Positions 1-13,372 of a stretch of DNA of 64,000 nt are shown in pieces. Source of the stretch: Garcia nutans (Eukaryota; Streptophyta; Magnoliopsida; Malpighiales; Euphorbiaceae); the NCBI GenBank assembly GCA_947685225.1, contig CANTUV010000077.1:12501-76500 (forward strand). The letters run 5' to 3'. Under the pieces are notes generated by a model. The model made no database searches. It saw nothing but the letters and a program-made list of their open reading frames with translations, and had not been told where the DNA came from. The translations under genes and the position numbers were made by a program. Position 1 is the stretch's first letter. Each line of letters begins with the position of its first letter.

Positions 1-354
1 CGGACAGACTTGAATGTGATAGGGTTTGGATTGATAGGATGGATAGCACCATCAAGCATACCAGCCATCAATGGAAAAAGCTTGACTGGTCTTTTCTTTG
101 AGAGTATTGGTGCTGAGCTTGCTCACTTCCCGATTCCTCCTGCTCTCACTTCTCAGTTCTGGTAAGTAAGTTTAAAAAAGGTTGCTGGCCATTGCATATG
201 AAAAAACCTTTCTGGTCTGCAAATTCTTGATCTTTTAATTCGTTATTTGTTCTTTTTGAGCAGGTTGTGGTTGATTACATGGCATCTGGGGCTATTCCTG
301 TGCCTGACTTTTGGCCAAATTGGGTTCAAGGGAAGGGCTGAGGATTACTTCTAA
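1..354 (+). CDS. PSAO: Photosystem I subunit O (PSI-O), 3' part
   Basis: Two exons are visible, 1-161 and 264-354, with a GT-AG intron at 162-263. The split Trp codon (TG|G) keeps the frame and translation ends at TAA 352-354. The 83 visible residues cover most of the mature protein: a first hydrophobic segment starting NVIGFGLIGW, a lumen/stroma loop with NGKSLTGLFFESIG, and a second membrane segment around WLITWHLGLFLCLTFGQ, ending GRAEDYF. This C-terminus is characteristic of plant PSI-O, a two-helix thylakoid protein on the PSI-H/L side that takes part in LHCII docking during state transitions. The transit peptide and first exon(s) lie before the window. No defect is seen in the visible part. 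Family identity is recognised from the conserved sequence; function is known from the family. Confidence 0.93.
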
Positions 355-3300
355 AATTAATTTTAAGTAGTTTATCAAGTTTCATCTGTAATCTATACTA
401 TTAATTTGGGGTCTTATCCTTTTCTTGTACTTATTCACAACTACTACTGCTTTATATCTCTCTTTCCTTTCTTCCATTTCATATGGATGTTATTTGTTTG
501 GTTTCATTTTTATAAGATCAAACCTGAATAATGTGATTGGTTAATTATTACCCAATTATAACATGATTATTACTTGGCTAATATTGCTTGCACGTTGGTT
601 TCTAAGGATGATTAATTATCCCCCTCACAAATATTAAAATATATACATATGTGTTGTGTATTAACATTTTATTTTTGTTCAACATATATAATTAGTTTTG
701 ATTTAAAAAATCTCACTTCACATACAAAGCAAAAATATTATTAAAAAAATTATATTAAGTTTTATACAGATTTTCAAGATTAATATATGAAAATTGTTAA
801 ACTTCGTAATACGATTAATAATAATCGTTGATTATAGCATATACCCGTCTCCAGAAGCCATCCATTTTGGTGCCACATTTTCAGACTCCCAAATCGATTT
901 ATTTTCTTATTAATTTTGAAGGTTTTTAATGATAAGAGTTTTATCGGAAATTTACTTATAACTTAAATTATTTAATATTATATTAAATAATATTAATATA
1001 TTCAATTTTATATTTTTTACCAGTGTATTTAATATTTTTATTTTTACTTATTTCTTAAAATTACACTAAATTTTTATTAAAATATTTGTTATATTTAAAT
1101 TAATTTAAAAATATCTAAAAATTCTATAAAATTATATTAAATGCTTAATTTCATAATTTTATTTTTACTAAAGTTTAATTTTATAGTAGTCTCTAAATTT
1201 TATAGAAAAAAATATGTAATTATTTATTTAAAATTAAATATATGGATTCTACATAGATATCACGTGGAGTCTATATATACCATCTATTACTAGAAAATAG
1301 CTTTAGGGATTTAAATAAAAAAAATATAAGTTTAATAATTTTATTAAGATAATTTAAAATTTGAGGATTATAATATTATAACACAACTATTATAATATTA
1401 AAATTAGTGGGTCTGGGTGGCCATATTCAATTTTTAAAATTAAACTATTCAGCAATGCAGTCAAGAAAACGCGGATCAAAACTATTCAACAAAATGCCTC
1501 AAATTCCATATAACACATTTGAATAATCCATTGTTATCCACTACGATTCCTTCGTTTAATTAATTTAATTACGTATGTTGTGTTAAATATCATATTTTTT
1601 TAAAGTAATATCGTCAATGATTTTCATACAAATACAAGATTTTGTCCATGTTAAGGCACAATGCCAGATTAAGAAACATTCTTACATTTCACTGAAAAAG
1701 AAAAATTAAACACTAATTAATTAATTAGTTAATTAATGTCTTTATTGACATGGTTGACAATGTCTTATAATTTCTTAAACATTAATTAATGGTAATTATA
1801 GGGCACTAGACATGGTAATAGTCAAGAGATATGATTAGGCATTATTTGCATGTAAAAAAACAAATGGGTCATTTTCGTTCTATACATGATTTAGCTAAAA
1901 ATAAAAAGTCGATAATTATTAAGATTAACTATTTATATGATTAGCAGAATTACATTATCGCCTAATAAACAATATTCGCATTTGTTTCAAATGTAATATA
2001 TATATATAATTTTAAAAAATAAATAAAATTAATTCATATTTTTTTACAAATTAATAGATATATTTTCTTTTTATTTATTTTAAATATATTTTTTATTTTT
2101 AATAAGTCAATTAATATGTAAAATATTTATTATATCCATTTTTAATAAAAATTATATATAAATTTATACTTTTAATATTTTTTTGAGTATTATAATATAA
2201 AGAATAGAAAATCAAATATAAATCTATTCAAAAAAATATTTTTATTATTATATTATATTTTGACTTGCAATAATAATAATAATTTTTAAAATTTATATAG
2301 AATAATGAAAAATATATTTCTCATTTTTTATTAATTTAAATCTTTTTAATCGCTAGAATTGAGTAAAGAAATAAGAAATCAAGAGGAGGGGGAATTGGGT
2401 AAGCAATAACTACCCGAAGTAACAAAGGGATAAGGAGGTGGGGTGGGGGCCCTGAACGATTCATTGTTTTTAAGAGCCGTTAGTGGACCCCTACTTGATG
2501 GGCCATTCTCTCTCCAATATTTTATGATTTCTCTTCTCTTCTTTAAATTAATTTAATCGGACACTCTTGTGCTTTGCCTTTGACATGATTGAAAGAGTTT
2601 TGGTCTCCGATTTTCTGTAACCAGTCTTACATGTTCTCACTCTCTCTCTTTTTTTCCTTTTTTTCTACTTGTAATATTTGTAAATCAACCCCTCTTTTAT
2701 TTTTTCTTTCAACTTCTATCCCATTCTTTGCCAACGTGACATGCTAACACCTTGCCCTTCAATTTCATGACAAGGTTGCATGTCATGTCTATGTGCGTTA
2801 ATTTGCTCATTTTCTGATTCTGTCCTTCAACTTACTCATGAGAAATTAGTCTTAGTCAAAATACAACTTCTAATGTAATAAAAATAATTTGAAAACTTCA
2901 TTTACCCATTTTGAACTTCTTAAATTCAGAACATATAAACTTTATATTTTTTATAATAATTTGAAGATTAATGTAAAATGCATATAAAATTATAGGTTAA
3001 TGATAAGTGCATGTTTTTTTATAATAGACTCAAATTTTATTTTTCTCTTTTTCATACTAATAGTGCAAAATAAAACTAAATACACTTTTTGAATAGATAT
3101 TAGAAAAAGGAGGACAAGTTGAGGAAAACTAAGAGAAGATGATATTGCAAGTTAATATCTGGAGAAAAAGGAGAAGGGAGGGGAGATAAAAATAAATACA
3201 AGGAAAATGAAGGCGGTGAAAATTAAAACTGTTCATTTGCACATGCACGACCCTGATTGAATGCATTTGTCTCACGTGTACTCCACGTCTCAGTCTTAAT

Positions 3301-3826
3301 TATTTTCTTAATTTTATGACTGAAGCACACAGAAATCAGAAACTACATATCCATCCCGTCCTTTTTCTTTCCCTCTCAATATATCTGAAACAAAAGTATT
3401 CTTCATCCATCGGTTTCTTAACACTTGTTTCTTTCTTTCTTTAGGTTGTTGAACCCTTTTAGACTGAATCTCTTTGATTGCCACTTCTCTCTTTATTTGA
3501 GTAATTCAAGGCAACTATTTTGGACTTACCAAAAAGAGTAAAGAGAGAGATGGGTCACCAGTGTGTTCCTATCATCTTTTTGCCCTTGTTAGCCCCCAAA
3601 TATATATTCCTCTCCCCACTTTGAATTTTTTTCCCTTTCTTTTTCTTACTGTTTTCAAACCTGACAATCTTGAATTTTGTGCCAATACCTTTAATTTTCA
3701 TTGCTCCCACTCTTTCCTTCATTCTTTTTCCAAATTGTGCCAATTTTCAAGTATCTTTTTTTTATTATAATGCCAATAAATATAATCATGCATTTACCTC
3801 TATCGACCTCTCTCACACGTAGGCCA
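355..3826. other. Intergenic, PSAO 3' flank and upstream of the coiled-coil gene
   Basis: AT-rich DNA with many short A/T runs and no convincing coding sequence. The first couple of hundred bases are presumably PSAO 3' UTR. A GC-richer patch at about 2380-2520 and pyrimidine-rich stretches at 2640-2720 and 3360-3740 precede the next gene and may belong to its promoter and 5' UTR. That is inference: no TATA box was assigned. The short open frames on both strands at 3555-3770 oppose each other and resemble nothing known. Confidence 0.6.
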
Positions 3827-3884
3827 AAATCTTTCTAATTTTGATAATCTTGCATAAATCTTTCTAATTTTGATAATCTTGCAT
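3827..3884. repeat. Perfect 29-bp tandem duplication in a 5' leader
   Basis: A 29-bp unit beginning AAATCTTTCTAATTTTGATA occurs twice back to back (3827-3855 and 3856-3884) without mismatch. It lies 49-106 bp upstream of the chosen start codon of the coiled-coil gene, so probably in its 5' UTR. Perfect identity suggests a recent slippage or short duplication. It also supplies the upstream in-frame ATG at 3870. Confidence 0.85.
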
Positions 3885-3932
3885 AAAACAATAACGAGGA
3901 CTTCGCTATCATCAGTCCAAATCTTGCAATTT

Positions 3933-6151
3933 ATGGAGGGTAAAAGCAGTGAGCAGTGCAAGATCAGAAAGAGAGGGAATTCCTCCTCCTCTTCATCTTC
4001 ATTAATCCAAAAGTACAGGTTCAAGAGAGCAATTCTTGTTGGAAAAAGAGGTGGATCTACTACTCCTGTCCCAACTTGGAAGACAACCACAAAATCTCCA
4101 ACTTTATCAATGCCAAATGCAGAATCCACCAGGTGTCTTTCCTCTCAGACTGGGGCCAAACCTAAAGAAGCTTCAGTTTCTGCAAGAAAATTGGCCGCGA
4201 CTTGGTGGGAGATCAATAACATCCCTTCCCCAAGTCTTGGAAAGGATTCTGCCCTTGACACTCATAACAAAGACCTCAGCAGAAACAGAGTAAAAGTTGC
4301 AAAGTTTCCTCACTTGTCAGATCCATCTTACACATCTATTTTACAGGTTTTCTTTTCTTTTTTTTTTCAAATCCTTTTATACCCTTTAATATGACTTTTT
4401 ATTTTAATTTATTTTGTAATATAAAAATATATTATCTGTTTATGGAATGTGCTGAAGATTATGGATCAATCTCAAGGAAATGATCATAGGAGTAAGAGAA
4501 GAGCATCTGTCGCTACAAAGAAATATCAGCTCACTGATTATAGTGTGGGAGGATTCGACTCGGTTAGCAATGCCAGTTTGATGAAGGTACATGGACAAGT
4601 ATTAATATTAATTTTTGGAACGTTTTCAAATAATGTTTCATGTTTGGAAATTTTAAAAGCATGATTATGATAGCTCAGGAAACATGTCCCTAATGGCTAG
4701 TTCTCTAGTGCTTGTTTTAGTGTTACTGTTTTGAAATGTCTCTCAAAATTGACAATAGGTCCTCCGACTGTACCTTTCAACTGCATTATTATTTCCATCA
4801 AAATTAAATAAAATGTGTGGATTGTTTTATTTTGCTCGAGTATTTTAACTGTTCTATTTTTTTTTCAAACAAAATGCAGGTTGAAACTCATGCTAAAGGA
4901 AAGAATCATATATTTGGAATTAAAACCTGTTTGAAGGATGTTAGTAATGGCTTAACAGCATCAAAAGAGCTTCTGAAGGTTCTGAATAGAATATGGGGTC
5001 TTGATGAGCAGCATTCATCAAGCTCAGGTGTGTCCCTTGTCTCAGCACTTCGTGTCGAGCTTGAGCGAGCTCGAATCCAGGTCGATCAATTGATCAAAGA
5101 TCAGCTCTCTAATCGCAATTGCTCTAATAGCAATGAAATTGAGTACCTTATTCGACATTTTGAAGAAGAAAAGGCTGCTTGGAAAACTAAAGAGCGAGAT
5201 AGGATTTGCAGTGCCATAGCATGCATTGCAGAAGAGGTTGAAGTTGAGAGGAAATTAAGAGGACAGACTGAGAGATTGAATAAGAAGCTTGGAAAAGAAT
5301 TGGCAGATACAAAGGCATCTCTGTCTCAGGCATTGAAAGAGCTTGAGAGCGAGAAAAGGGCCAAGGAAATATTGGAGCAAGTGTGCGATGAGTTAGCCAG
5401 AGATATTGGAGAAGATAGAGCTGAAGTTGAAGAACTGAAAAAAGAATCTGCTAAAGTTAGGGAGGAGGTGGAAAAAGAAAGGCAAATGCTTCATCTAGCC
5501 GATGTTCTGCGTGAAGAAAGGGTTCAAATGAAGCTCTCAGAGGCTAAATATCATTTTGAAGAAAAAAATGCAGCAGTTGAGAGACTAAGAAATGAGCTTG
5601 AGGCCTACCTCAGAGAAAAAATAGTTGGTAAAGAAAATGGTGATTGTTCTCCAAATTATAAAAAGATTAAAGAATTTGAGGCTTATTTGAAGGAAATCCA
5701 AAATGGTTTGAGCCACAGAGATGAGAGGGAAGAAAATGGAATGTTAGAAGAAAATGGAGTACATCATGAAGATGATTCAGCTGATAGTGATTTTCACTCC
5801 ATTGAATTAAACATGGACAACAACAGCAAAATCTACAAGTGGAGTTATGCTTGTGATGGTGATACTCTTGATAATCTGAAGCATGTCTCAGTAGATAGAG
5901 ATTTTAAGGGAAGGAAGTCTATCTCTGAGAATATTCAATGGGGAAGTATTTGTTTACAAAGAATAAATCCTAATGGTATTGATGGTCCAGACTGGGATTT
6001 CATTACTAAAAATCAGGAAAAATCTGATGTGTTTGATAGGAAAAGGCTATCTGAACTCGATTCGCATTCTCAATCACAAGATCATGAAGATGAAATCATG
6101 AAATACCGATCCATCAAGAGCCTCAAGACACCACATATTATCTGGTCCTGA
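3933..6151 (+). CDS. Coiled-coil protein, At5g41620/BRANCHLESS TRICHOME-like family
   Basis: Exons 3933-4346, 4458-4586 and 4880-6151 are joined by two phase-0 GT-AG introns. The first Met of the conserved start (MEGKSS) is chosen over an in-frame ATG at 3870. As read the product is 604 aa. Residues 1-138 are basic and Ser-rich and contain the family block ARKLAATWWEIN. About residues 207-222 hold TASKELLKVLNRIWGLDEQ, also a family hallmark. About 235-455 is a long Glu/Lys/Arg heptad-rich coiled coil, followed by an acidic tail. Homologues are often labelled USO1-like or intracellular transport protein, but they are plant-specific and mostly uncharacterised; the related BLT protein shapes trichomes through the cytoskeleton. 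The frame ends early at TGA 6149-6151, while conserved C-terminal sequence continues in the next frame, so a one-base indel is likely. The gene may still encode a shortened protein. Confidence 0.85.
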
Positions 6152-6329
6152 AAGGCAACTGATACAGAACTTTGCCAGTCCAACATGGCAATGGGAGCAT
6201 TCCTTGCGTTTGCTGGATGATGGCAATGCAGTTTCTGATAGTTCACCAGTGTTGCAAGGAGATAATTTGAAGCCCAGGGTAGTTGGGACGATAGGTGAAA
6301 GCCGGATTTCAACAAGTTCAAGACATTAA
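6129..6329 (+). other. Displaced C-terminus of the coiled-coil gene (+1 frame)
   Basis: Directly overlapping the end of the gene at 3933-6151, the +1 frame is open from 6129 to TAA 6327-6329, 66 codons. It contains HILSGPERQLIQNFASPTWQ and WEHSLRLLDD, which fit the conserved end of this family (Gly/Pro-rich turn, NFASP followed by Trp/Gln). Removing one base near 6126-6131 would join the two frames into a protein of about 663 aa, close to the usual family length. Either the assembly has an extra base or this allele has a real frameshift; the sequence alone cannot tell. Confidence 0.7.
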
Positions 6330-8078
6330 GAACGTTTCCACCCATTTACATTTGCTTTGCAGAAACTGTTCTGCTTGCATGTCCTTTCCTCAGAAATATT
6401 CAAAACCTCCAAGTATTCAATTCATTAGCGTCAGTCAATTACCAAAAATGAAACTGTAAATAGAATCACATACAAGCAATATGGATCTTACCTGTCAAGC
6501 AGCACTTTTTTTTTCTTTTTCTTCTTATGTGTTAATTTTTTGTTCTGATTACAGTTTGCTTTGTTCATTTTCAATCATTGTTGTAACGTTTATTAGTTCA
6601 TTCACAAAAAAAAATAATAATAAATAATAAATAAAGGCTCATGTGACATGAAATCCTAGAAATTCAGTGACATGCATATATTCAGAAACACAAAATAGTT
6701 TCGAAGATTACGTTCTCTTGTTCAGTAATAGCAACTACCAGTAGAGTCTGCCGAATCACTGTTATTAGGAAGCCAGCCTAGTCCGAGTATAATTATTGAA
6801 GTCCACTGTACTTGAAATCATGTTTATGGCTTAGTCACTAATATGACATTCTCAGTACTTTCATCAACAAAGCAACAATAATGCATATGGATGCAACCCT
6901 TATCTAAACATTTAACCCTTTTTAAAAAATAAGATTTGTCTTCTTAGAAAGCCTCCAAGAACATGTTTGGTGCAATTTGTCTGTCTGCATGCTAATTTCA
7001 CCTCTACTAAATTATTTCAACATATAATGATAGTTTATACCTAATAATTTCCAATATTTGGTTTTAGTGCACTTGCAACTTGCATGCAGGGCCACAATTT
7101 GTAGTCATCTATGTAGCATCAGCACCGTTGGATTCTTTATGGTTCTCTCGTCATGTATTATTTAGAGCATGCACATGGTCGACTCAAAGTGAGGTGAATT
7201 ATTATGCATAAAATAAGAATGTCTATCACAAACTAAAAACAATTATATCTTATATTAAATTCATCTTTATTCTATACTTAAAATTTAATCATCCATTTAT
7301 ATTCTGAGAGCGTTATTTCTTCCAATAATTTGATGTTATAATGTATTCAGCTTTTCACAATCTTATTAAGTGAAATTGGAATTTCAATTGAACTGAAATC
7401 TCCCTAGTTTAGAGACAGGATTTAAACAGTTGCTTTTTTTCTGAACTCCAAATTGTCGGGTTCATTCTCTTGCAGGTACACAATGTTTGAGAAGGTCAGT
7501 CGGTTGCTTTTATACTGAAATAATTAAACTTCTAATAAACAAGATAAAGCCACTTCAATTCCTATTCAACGACCTTTCTAGACTGCCACAAACATCACTG
7601 AACCAAAAATTCAGTAGTCAAATACTAACAAAGGTATACAGGCAATTCCAACTTCTAAGGCGGGCCCATCATCCCTCCATGAGAAATCCTTTCTTGACAT
7701 GGGAAACGCTCTACGACATGAGATGTTATCTGAGCACCGAGCAGCTTCCGTGCTGGTGATAATCAAAACACATCCGAACATTTAATTAAAACAAATATTT
7801 CCCAGAGGAAAACCGAGGAATTCAAGAAGTTCAGAATAGCTAAGGCAAATCTCAAGTTGCTGCCAGTCAGACATTTTTTACATGAATTTTGAGCTATATG
7901 TTTACATTCAATGCCAGAAGAATACAACATATTTTTCATGCCAAAAGGCTTGTCAATAAAATAAGATACAACAGTATCCACATCTCTGACCAATATAATG
8001 AAGTTGGTGTTTCTCATCCAATTATTGGTGAAGATGCCTCTTCATTTTATGAGAAAATTTGTGGATGGTAAGAGGCGA
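6330..8078. other. 3' flanks of two convergent genes
   Basis: This lies between the ends of the coiled-coil gene (+) and the nitrilase (-), so it holds both 3' UTRs and a spacer. The sequence has ordinary AT content, with runs such as AATAATAATAAATAATAAATAAA near 6608. Short open frames at 7487-7759 (+), 7763-8017 (-) and 7889-8071 (+) have no recognisable domain and are not called as genes. No repeat or RNA gene was seen. Confidence 0.5.
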
Positions 8079-10755
8079 CTATTTGTGGGAGCCTTCAATT
8101 TTTGCAGTTGCTGATGTGAAGGTAACAGCATTTGTTGGATGGTCTCTTACAGTCAAGCTTAGAACTTCAGGCCTTGAATAATGCCCAACCACATCAAAGT
8201 CAAACTTTGCCCGTGCTATTTCTCCAAGGTCTAGGTATGATATAATGTTATCGACATCAGAGCTCCAGTCACATAAATGAACATACAACTAAACTTAATC
8301 CTATGCTTTGCTCAAGCAACACCATGAATGTAGCATAGGAGGTCAAGACGAAAATAGGCTCACCCGGTAACAGGCAGACCAAAAGACCTTCACATTCACA
8401 AATTCAGACTCATACAGACATGAAAAGGAATTGCATGCCCAACTGAATCATATTTTAGAGAACAGTCAAAGTTTGTAGCTTAAAATTTGACAGACAATTG
8501 TGGTAGTAGACTGCATAGTGATTAGTGAAAGAGATAAACAGTAACCCTCTAAAACTCTAGAGTAAGTGTACTCATCAGCAGCCCATTTAAAATATATCAT
8601 GTGTCAAATACTCAACTTAACAAAGACTTAATCTCAAGCTCATTGGAGTTGGCTATATGAATTATCTTTTCCACTCAGAGCGATTATGTGCCACAACTTC
8701 GGAGAAATATAAAGACATAAGATCATATACCTCTCCGAATATGTGGCATATAAGATCATGCATTGAATAATAAATAATAATATTAAACTAAATTATAGAG
8801 TTTGGGTTATTGAAAAATGGATTGGGTTTTGACTTAATTTCCCACACTAACCTGTCAATAACAAAACAAAGTTACTTAACAGGTACTTTTTATTTATTTC
8901 TTTAGTAGACCCACCACGACTAAACTAGTTAGAAATTTTGAACCGAGTTTTTTCTATTTTTAAAGTTCCCAAACACACCCATAGATACGGAATCACCTAT
9001 AGTCTGATGAGCAGGAAGAATTGAGCAGATGTCAAAAATGTAGTTAAGTAAAACCCTAAGTTCCATATCAAAATTCCTAAGTTTGCAAACCACCTGCAAT
9101 TATCGTTTTAGAAGTCAACATTTTTCAGTCCTATCTTTGTTCTTGTATCAATTCAGAAATTTTATTTCTCATACGTATTGATATCTAATTTATTTGTCTT
9201 CCACACACAATGATGAATAATCTACATGGTGTTGCAGACATTATGCAGAAAGCTAAAAATGGTGTGCAGACACATATAAGCTGCAGAGAACAGTAGGATA
9301 CCTAAGTCTGCTGAGATCAATGCCTCGCCATCATAATTGGGTCCTGCTAAAACCGTTCCCAATGGTGATATGATGGCACTGCCTCCAGCACAGACAACAG
9401 AATCTGGCGTCAGGTCTTCTTCTGTACCGGAGAATATATACTCCAGAGGAGGTGGGTAATCTTTCCTCCGGCAGAATTGATTTGCAGACAGAACAAAACA
9501 TGAACCCTCAAGAGCAATGTGTTTTATAGTAGCTTGCCAAGTATCCCTAGCATCAGCTGTTGGTGCACAATATATTTCAACACCTGAAAAAATAAAAAGT
9601 AATAAGAGATTAAGATGGATTACTCTAAAATAAAACTTTATAAAAACAATAGAGCACTCTATTTCCGACCAAGTAATCATATTATGCATATCATAATGAT
9701 GTAACAAGCAAAATAAGCTATGCTTTCTGCCAAAAATAACTTGGTAGAGAAACCTTCAATTATCAAGATGCAATTACAAAGACGGAATTGTTAATATATA
9801 ATATAAAAATAAAAAATTGGCCACACTGTGCTCTTTTGATCAAACTTAAAAAGAAAAAGCAAAAGATGGAAAGGTGGAATTTTGCTATGCTTAATATAAT
9901 GCAAAACAGTGTGCATCTGCAATCAAAATTACAAATGAAAAATTAGAGCAATTGCTAATAAAAGGGCAACTGGATTGTTATTATAAAATAGCCGACCTTT
10001 ACCATACATTGCCGTCCTTAGAAGTGGCATTCTGTTTTCCCAACAAATAGCACCACCAATTTTTCCAATTGGAGTATTGATAACTGGAATAGTTGATCCA
10101 TCCCCAAAACCCCAAACAATACGCTCCACTGCAGTTGGCATGAGTTTTCGGTGCTTCCCCAGGTAATGACCTTGAGAATCAAAAAATAGTATGGTACAAT
10201 AGAGAGTATAACCATCCCTTTCAATCACACCAATTACTAGATATACCTTATACTTTCCAGCCATTGCAGCCAAGCGATCCACTTCAGGACCTGCAATTTA
10301 TAAATTAACTAGTTATCCACATCCAGATTCTATACATATGAAACAAATAAGGTCTTTTAATTACCAGGTAGATCAATGGCAGAAGCATGATACTTGCGGA
10401 ACTCCTCTCTACCTTTGGGTGTTCTAGTACCAATGGATGCACCAAAATTGGATCCCCGAGGATAACCGCCAACAAATGCTTCGGGAAACACAACCAGCTG
10501 GGAACCATAGCTAGCTGCTTCCGCCAATAATCTCTCAGCCTTATCTGTGCACAGAAAATTAGAAACTGAAGTATAAAAAGAAAAAATAGAAACTGAATAA
10601 GTGAAAATGAAGGTACCCAGAGTGGCGGGAGTATCATAAAAGACAGTGGAGGCTTGGACTACAGTGGCTCTAACAATAGGTGCGGAGGAGTCTACTCCCA
10701 TCTCCACCTCTGCAAAAACCGGGGCATCCGATGGTTGCGGTGGTGCGAGCGCCAT
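8079..10755 (-). CDS. NIT4: Nitrilase 4 (beta-cyano-L-alanine nitrilase/hydratase)
   Basis: Five exons on the minus strand, 10755-10617, 10544-10365, 10290-9997, 9583-9302 and 8230-8079. All introns are phase 1 with GT-AG ends and the product is 348 aa, the family's normal length. The start MALAPP is preferred to an in-frame ATG at 10824 because it fits the short N-terminus of NIT4 proteins. The catalytic triad is intact: Glu68 (VVFPEAF), Lys155 (KHRKLMPT) and Cys189 (GAICWENRM). The C-terminal block LGEIARAKFDFDVVGHYSRP is NIT4-like. NIT4 converts beta-cyano-L-alanine, made when cyanide from ethylene synthesis or cyanogenesis is captured, into Asp plus ammonia and Asn. It is treated as cytosolic; no signal peptide is seen. 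A few positions look unusual (GGAICW, ALEGSCFVL), but no break is found. It appears functional. Confidence 0.95.
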
Positions 10756-13372
10756 TTGGTGTTTGGATGAGACTGACAGAGTAGTCAATTGATGATTTTC
10801 GTAAGATCCTCGAGAGATTTCCACTCTTCTCCAAACGGGTCCTTTTTACTTATTTGTTCATTGGCCTTCACAAAAAAACAAAAAATGTGTTGGTAGGCGA
10901 GCAGGCTCGCAGAAAAGCCTTAGCCACCAATGAATGTACGTGTACTGTTGTAATCGAGTTTATCCATACCAAACTTTCAAAAACTCAAATACATATCGGT
11001 ATAAAATAATTAGATATAAATTTAAATTTAAATATATTTTAGTTAAATTTATATTTATATCGAATAAATTTATATATTTTAAATTTTAAATTTAAATTTA
11101 ATTTAAATAAATTTAAAGAATTAAAATTATTATTTTTATAAAAAATAAATAATATAATGATAAATTAAAATTTAAGACAATGAGATAAAATTCAAAGGTG
11201 ATGAGCAAAAATAAGCCAAATGTATGCCCAAATTACACATATTATAAATGTACAATATATTTTTCAAAGTATCTTATTCTTCCTTTCTATTTAAAATTTT
11301 TAATTTTACTCGCTTCCAATTTTATAAATACACCTTTAAATAAAAAAAATACTTTTTTAAATTATCATATTCTTCCTTTTTATCAAATTTGCTTAAAATT
11401 TAATTTTTTTTAATTTTATTTGTTTTCAATTTTAAACAGCATATTTTATATTTTCAGTTAAATTTAAAAGAAAAATATAAATTATTTTTTAAAATTAATG
11501 AAAATAATAAACCATATGATTTCTTGTTAATAATTTGGATAAAGAAAATAAGAAGGAATTGGTTTCTGGTATCTTTGGAGTATGTCAAATAATAAAATTA
11601 ACCATCCAGCTGTTTAAGATCATTTGTTGAATTATGACTCTATTTAATATATATATTTCTTATTATTGCTTAAAAATAAATAAATTAACCCATCATCACC
11701 CTGCTGACCTTCTGTTATTCTAAAAATAACTTTCCAATCAATCAAATTACCTGAACTGAACTATTAAGCATATATTAATTTAAAATTGATGTATTTCATT
11801 GAAGAGATTAAATGAGTACAGATTGAAATATTCAAAAAATAAATTTTTAATTTTTAGTTTTAAAAATATTTTATTTTCAAAGATATTCAACAATTAAAGG
11901 TATAAATTTAAAATACAAAACTACAATATATATATATATATATTAAAAAAAGTGTTATATAATATATTTTCCTACAAAGGACATAATTAGTGTTGTGGGG
12001 CTGCTTTTTTTATAAATATTTTATAAATTTTTATATTTTAATAAATATTTTTATAAATACGATAAATTTAAAATTATTTAAAATTATTTTTATATTTTTA
12101 TGAAAAGTCCATAAGTTCAAGCCCAGCTTGATTACGTTTAAACGGGTCATTTTTTTATTTAAAAAAAAAAGTCTCATCTCAGAAATTAGACGTAATTTGG
12201 GTTGGCAGGTTTCAAAATCACTTCTGAGTTTTTTTTTTCTTCATTTTAGTGAGGGTGCACTTTTTACTTTGTTTTTTAGGCATTATTTTTTTTATTATTA
12301 TTATTTTAAAAATAATTTTTTATTATTATATTTTTAATATACATATAAAAAAATAAATATATATATAATATATACAAAATACATATATAACAAATAATAA
12401 TTTTTACACAATACACATTAAATATCTACTATATCTATCAAATATTTAAAAAATATCTACTAAATATTTATAAAATATTTTTAATATTTTTAACTTTATT
12501 TTTTTAATTATATATTTACATAACATCTACATAATATATATAATAAATACATAATATATACACAATATCTATCAAACATTTACAATATCTATATAATACC
12601 TATATAACATACATATAATATTTATATAACGAACTTAATATTTTTAAATTTTAAATTTTTATATTTATAATATGTAAAATTTAAATTTAATAATTTTATC
12701 TATTTATTATTTTTTTTATATTTTTTGAGTGTTTATTTATTATTTCTAATTAAAAGTAAATTTTTTTCTTTATAAAAATTTATACGTTGAAAATATAATT
12801 TAAAATATTAAATTTTATTATTTTATTAAAATATATTTATTTAATAGTGAAATTTAAAAAAGAATAAATAAATATAAAATATTATTTATAGTAAATAAGA
12901 GATATTTTTAACTAAAAAAATCTTATTTTAGTAGGAAGTGAAATAATTTTAAAACATTTTACCAAAAAAATATTTTTTTTATTTTTTATCATATTTTAAA
13001 AAAAATTTTAAAAAAAATTATAAATGTCACTAGAAATTATCCAAGAAATAATATAATAATAAATCCAAAATAAGTAATAAATAGCAACCGAACGACAGGC
13101 AGAATCAGACGTGGCATTCACCTCTTCCATTTTGTAGGAAAGAAATCTAATAAAAAGAAAATCAGAAAGCAAAAGCTGACTCACAACATTCAATAACCAT
13201 TAAATTCCTTTCACTGCTAAATAAATCTCCCAAATACAAACACAAATACAAAGAAAAGAATTCTAACCAACTAGACTTTTCTTTTCCTTTTTTTTTCTTC
13301 TTTCTTAAAACCAAGCAAGCAAAACTGAAAGATAGATGCCAGAGATAATTGAAAAAAGAAAAAAAGATTAAA
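10756..13372. other. Divergent intergenic region between NIT4 and the NAC exon
   Basis: NIT4 and the NAC gene start away from each other here, so both promoters should lie in this 2.6 kb. The 10.8-10.95 kb part is less AT-rich and probably NIT4 5' UTR/promoter. From 11.0 to 13.0 kb the DNA is extremely AT-rich, with TA runs (about 11927-11942) and repeated AATATCTA/ACATATAATA-like words at 12340-12610. The last 350 bp, purine-rich near the ATG, is the likely NAC leader. No TATA box could be assigned with confidence and no coding sequence was recognised. Confidence 0.6.

Noticed and set aside
3555..3770. Two opposing frames of about 65 codons before the coiled-coil gene
   Set aside because: Low-complexity pyrimidine/purine-rich DNA; probably the 5' UTR region.
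7487..8071. Overlapping open frames on both strands beyond the nitrilase end
   Set aside because: No domain or conserved motif, and the frames oppose each other; the position fits the nitrilase 3' UTR.
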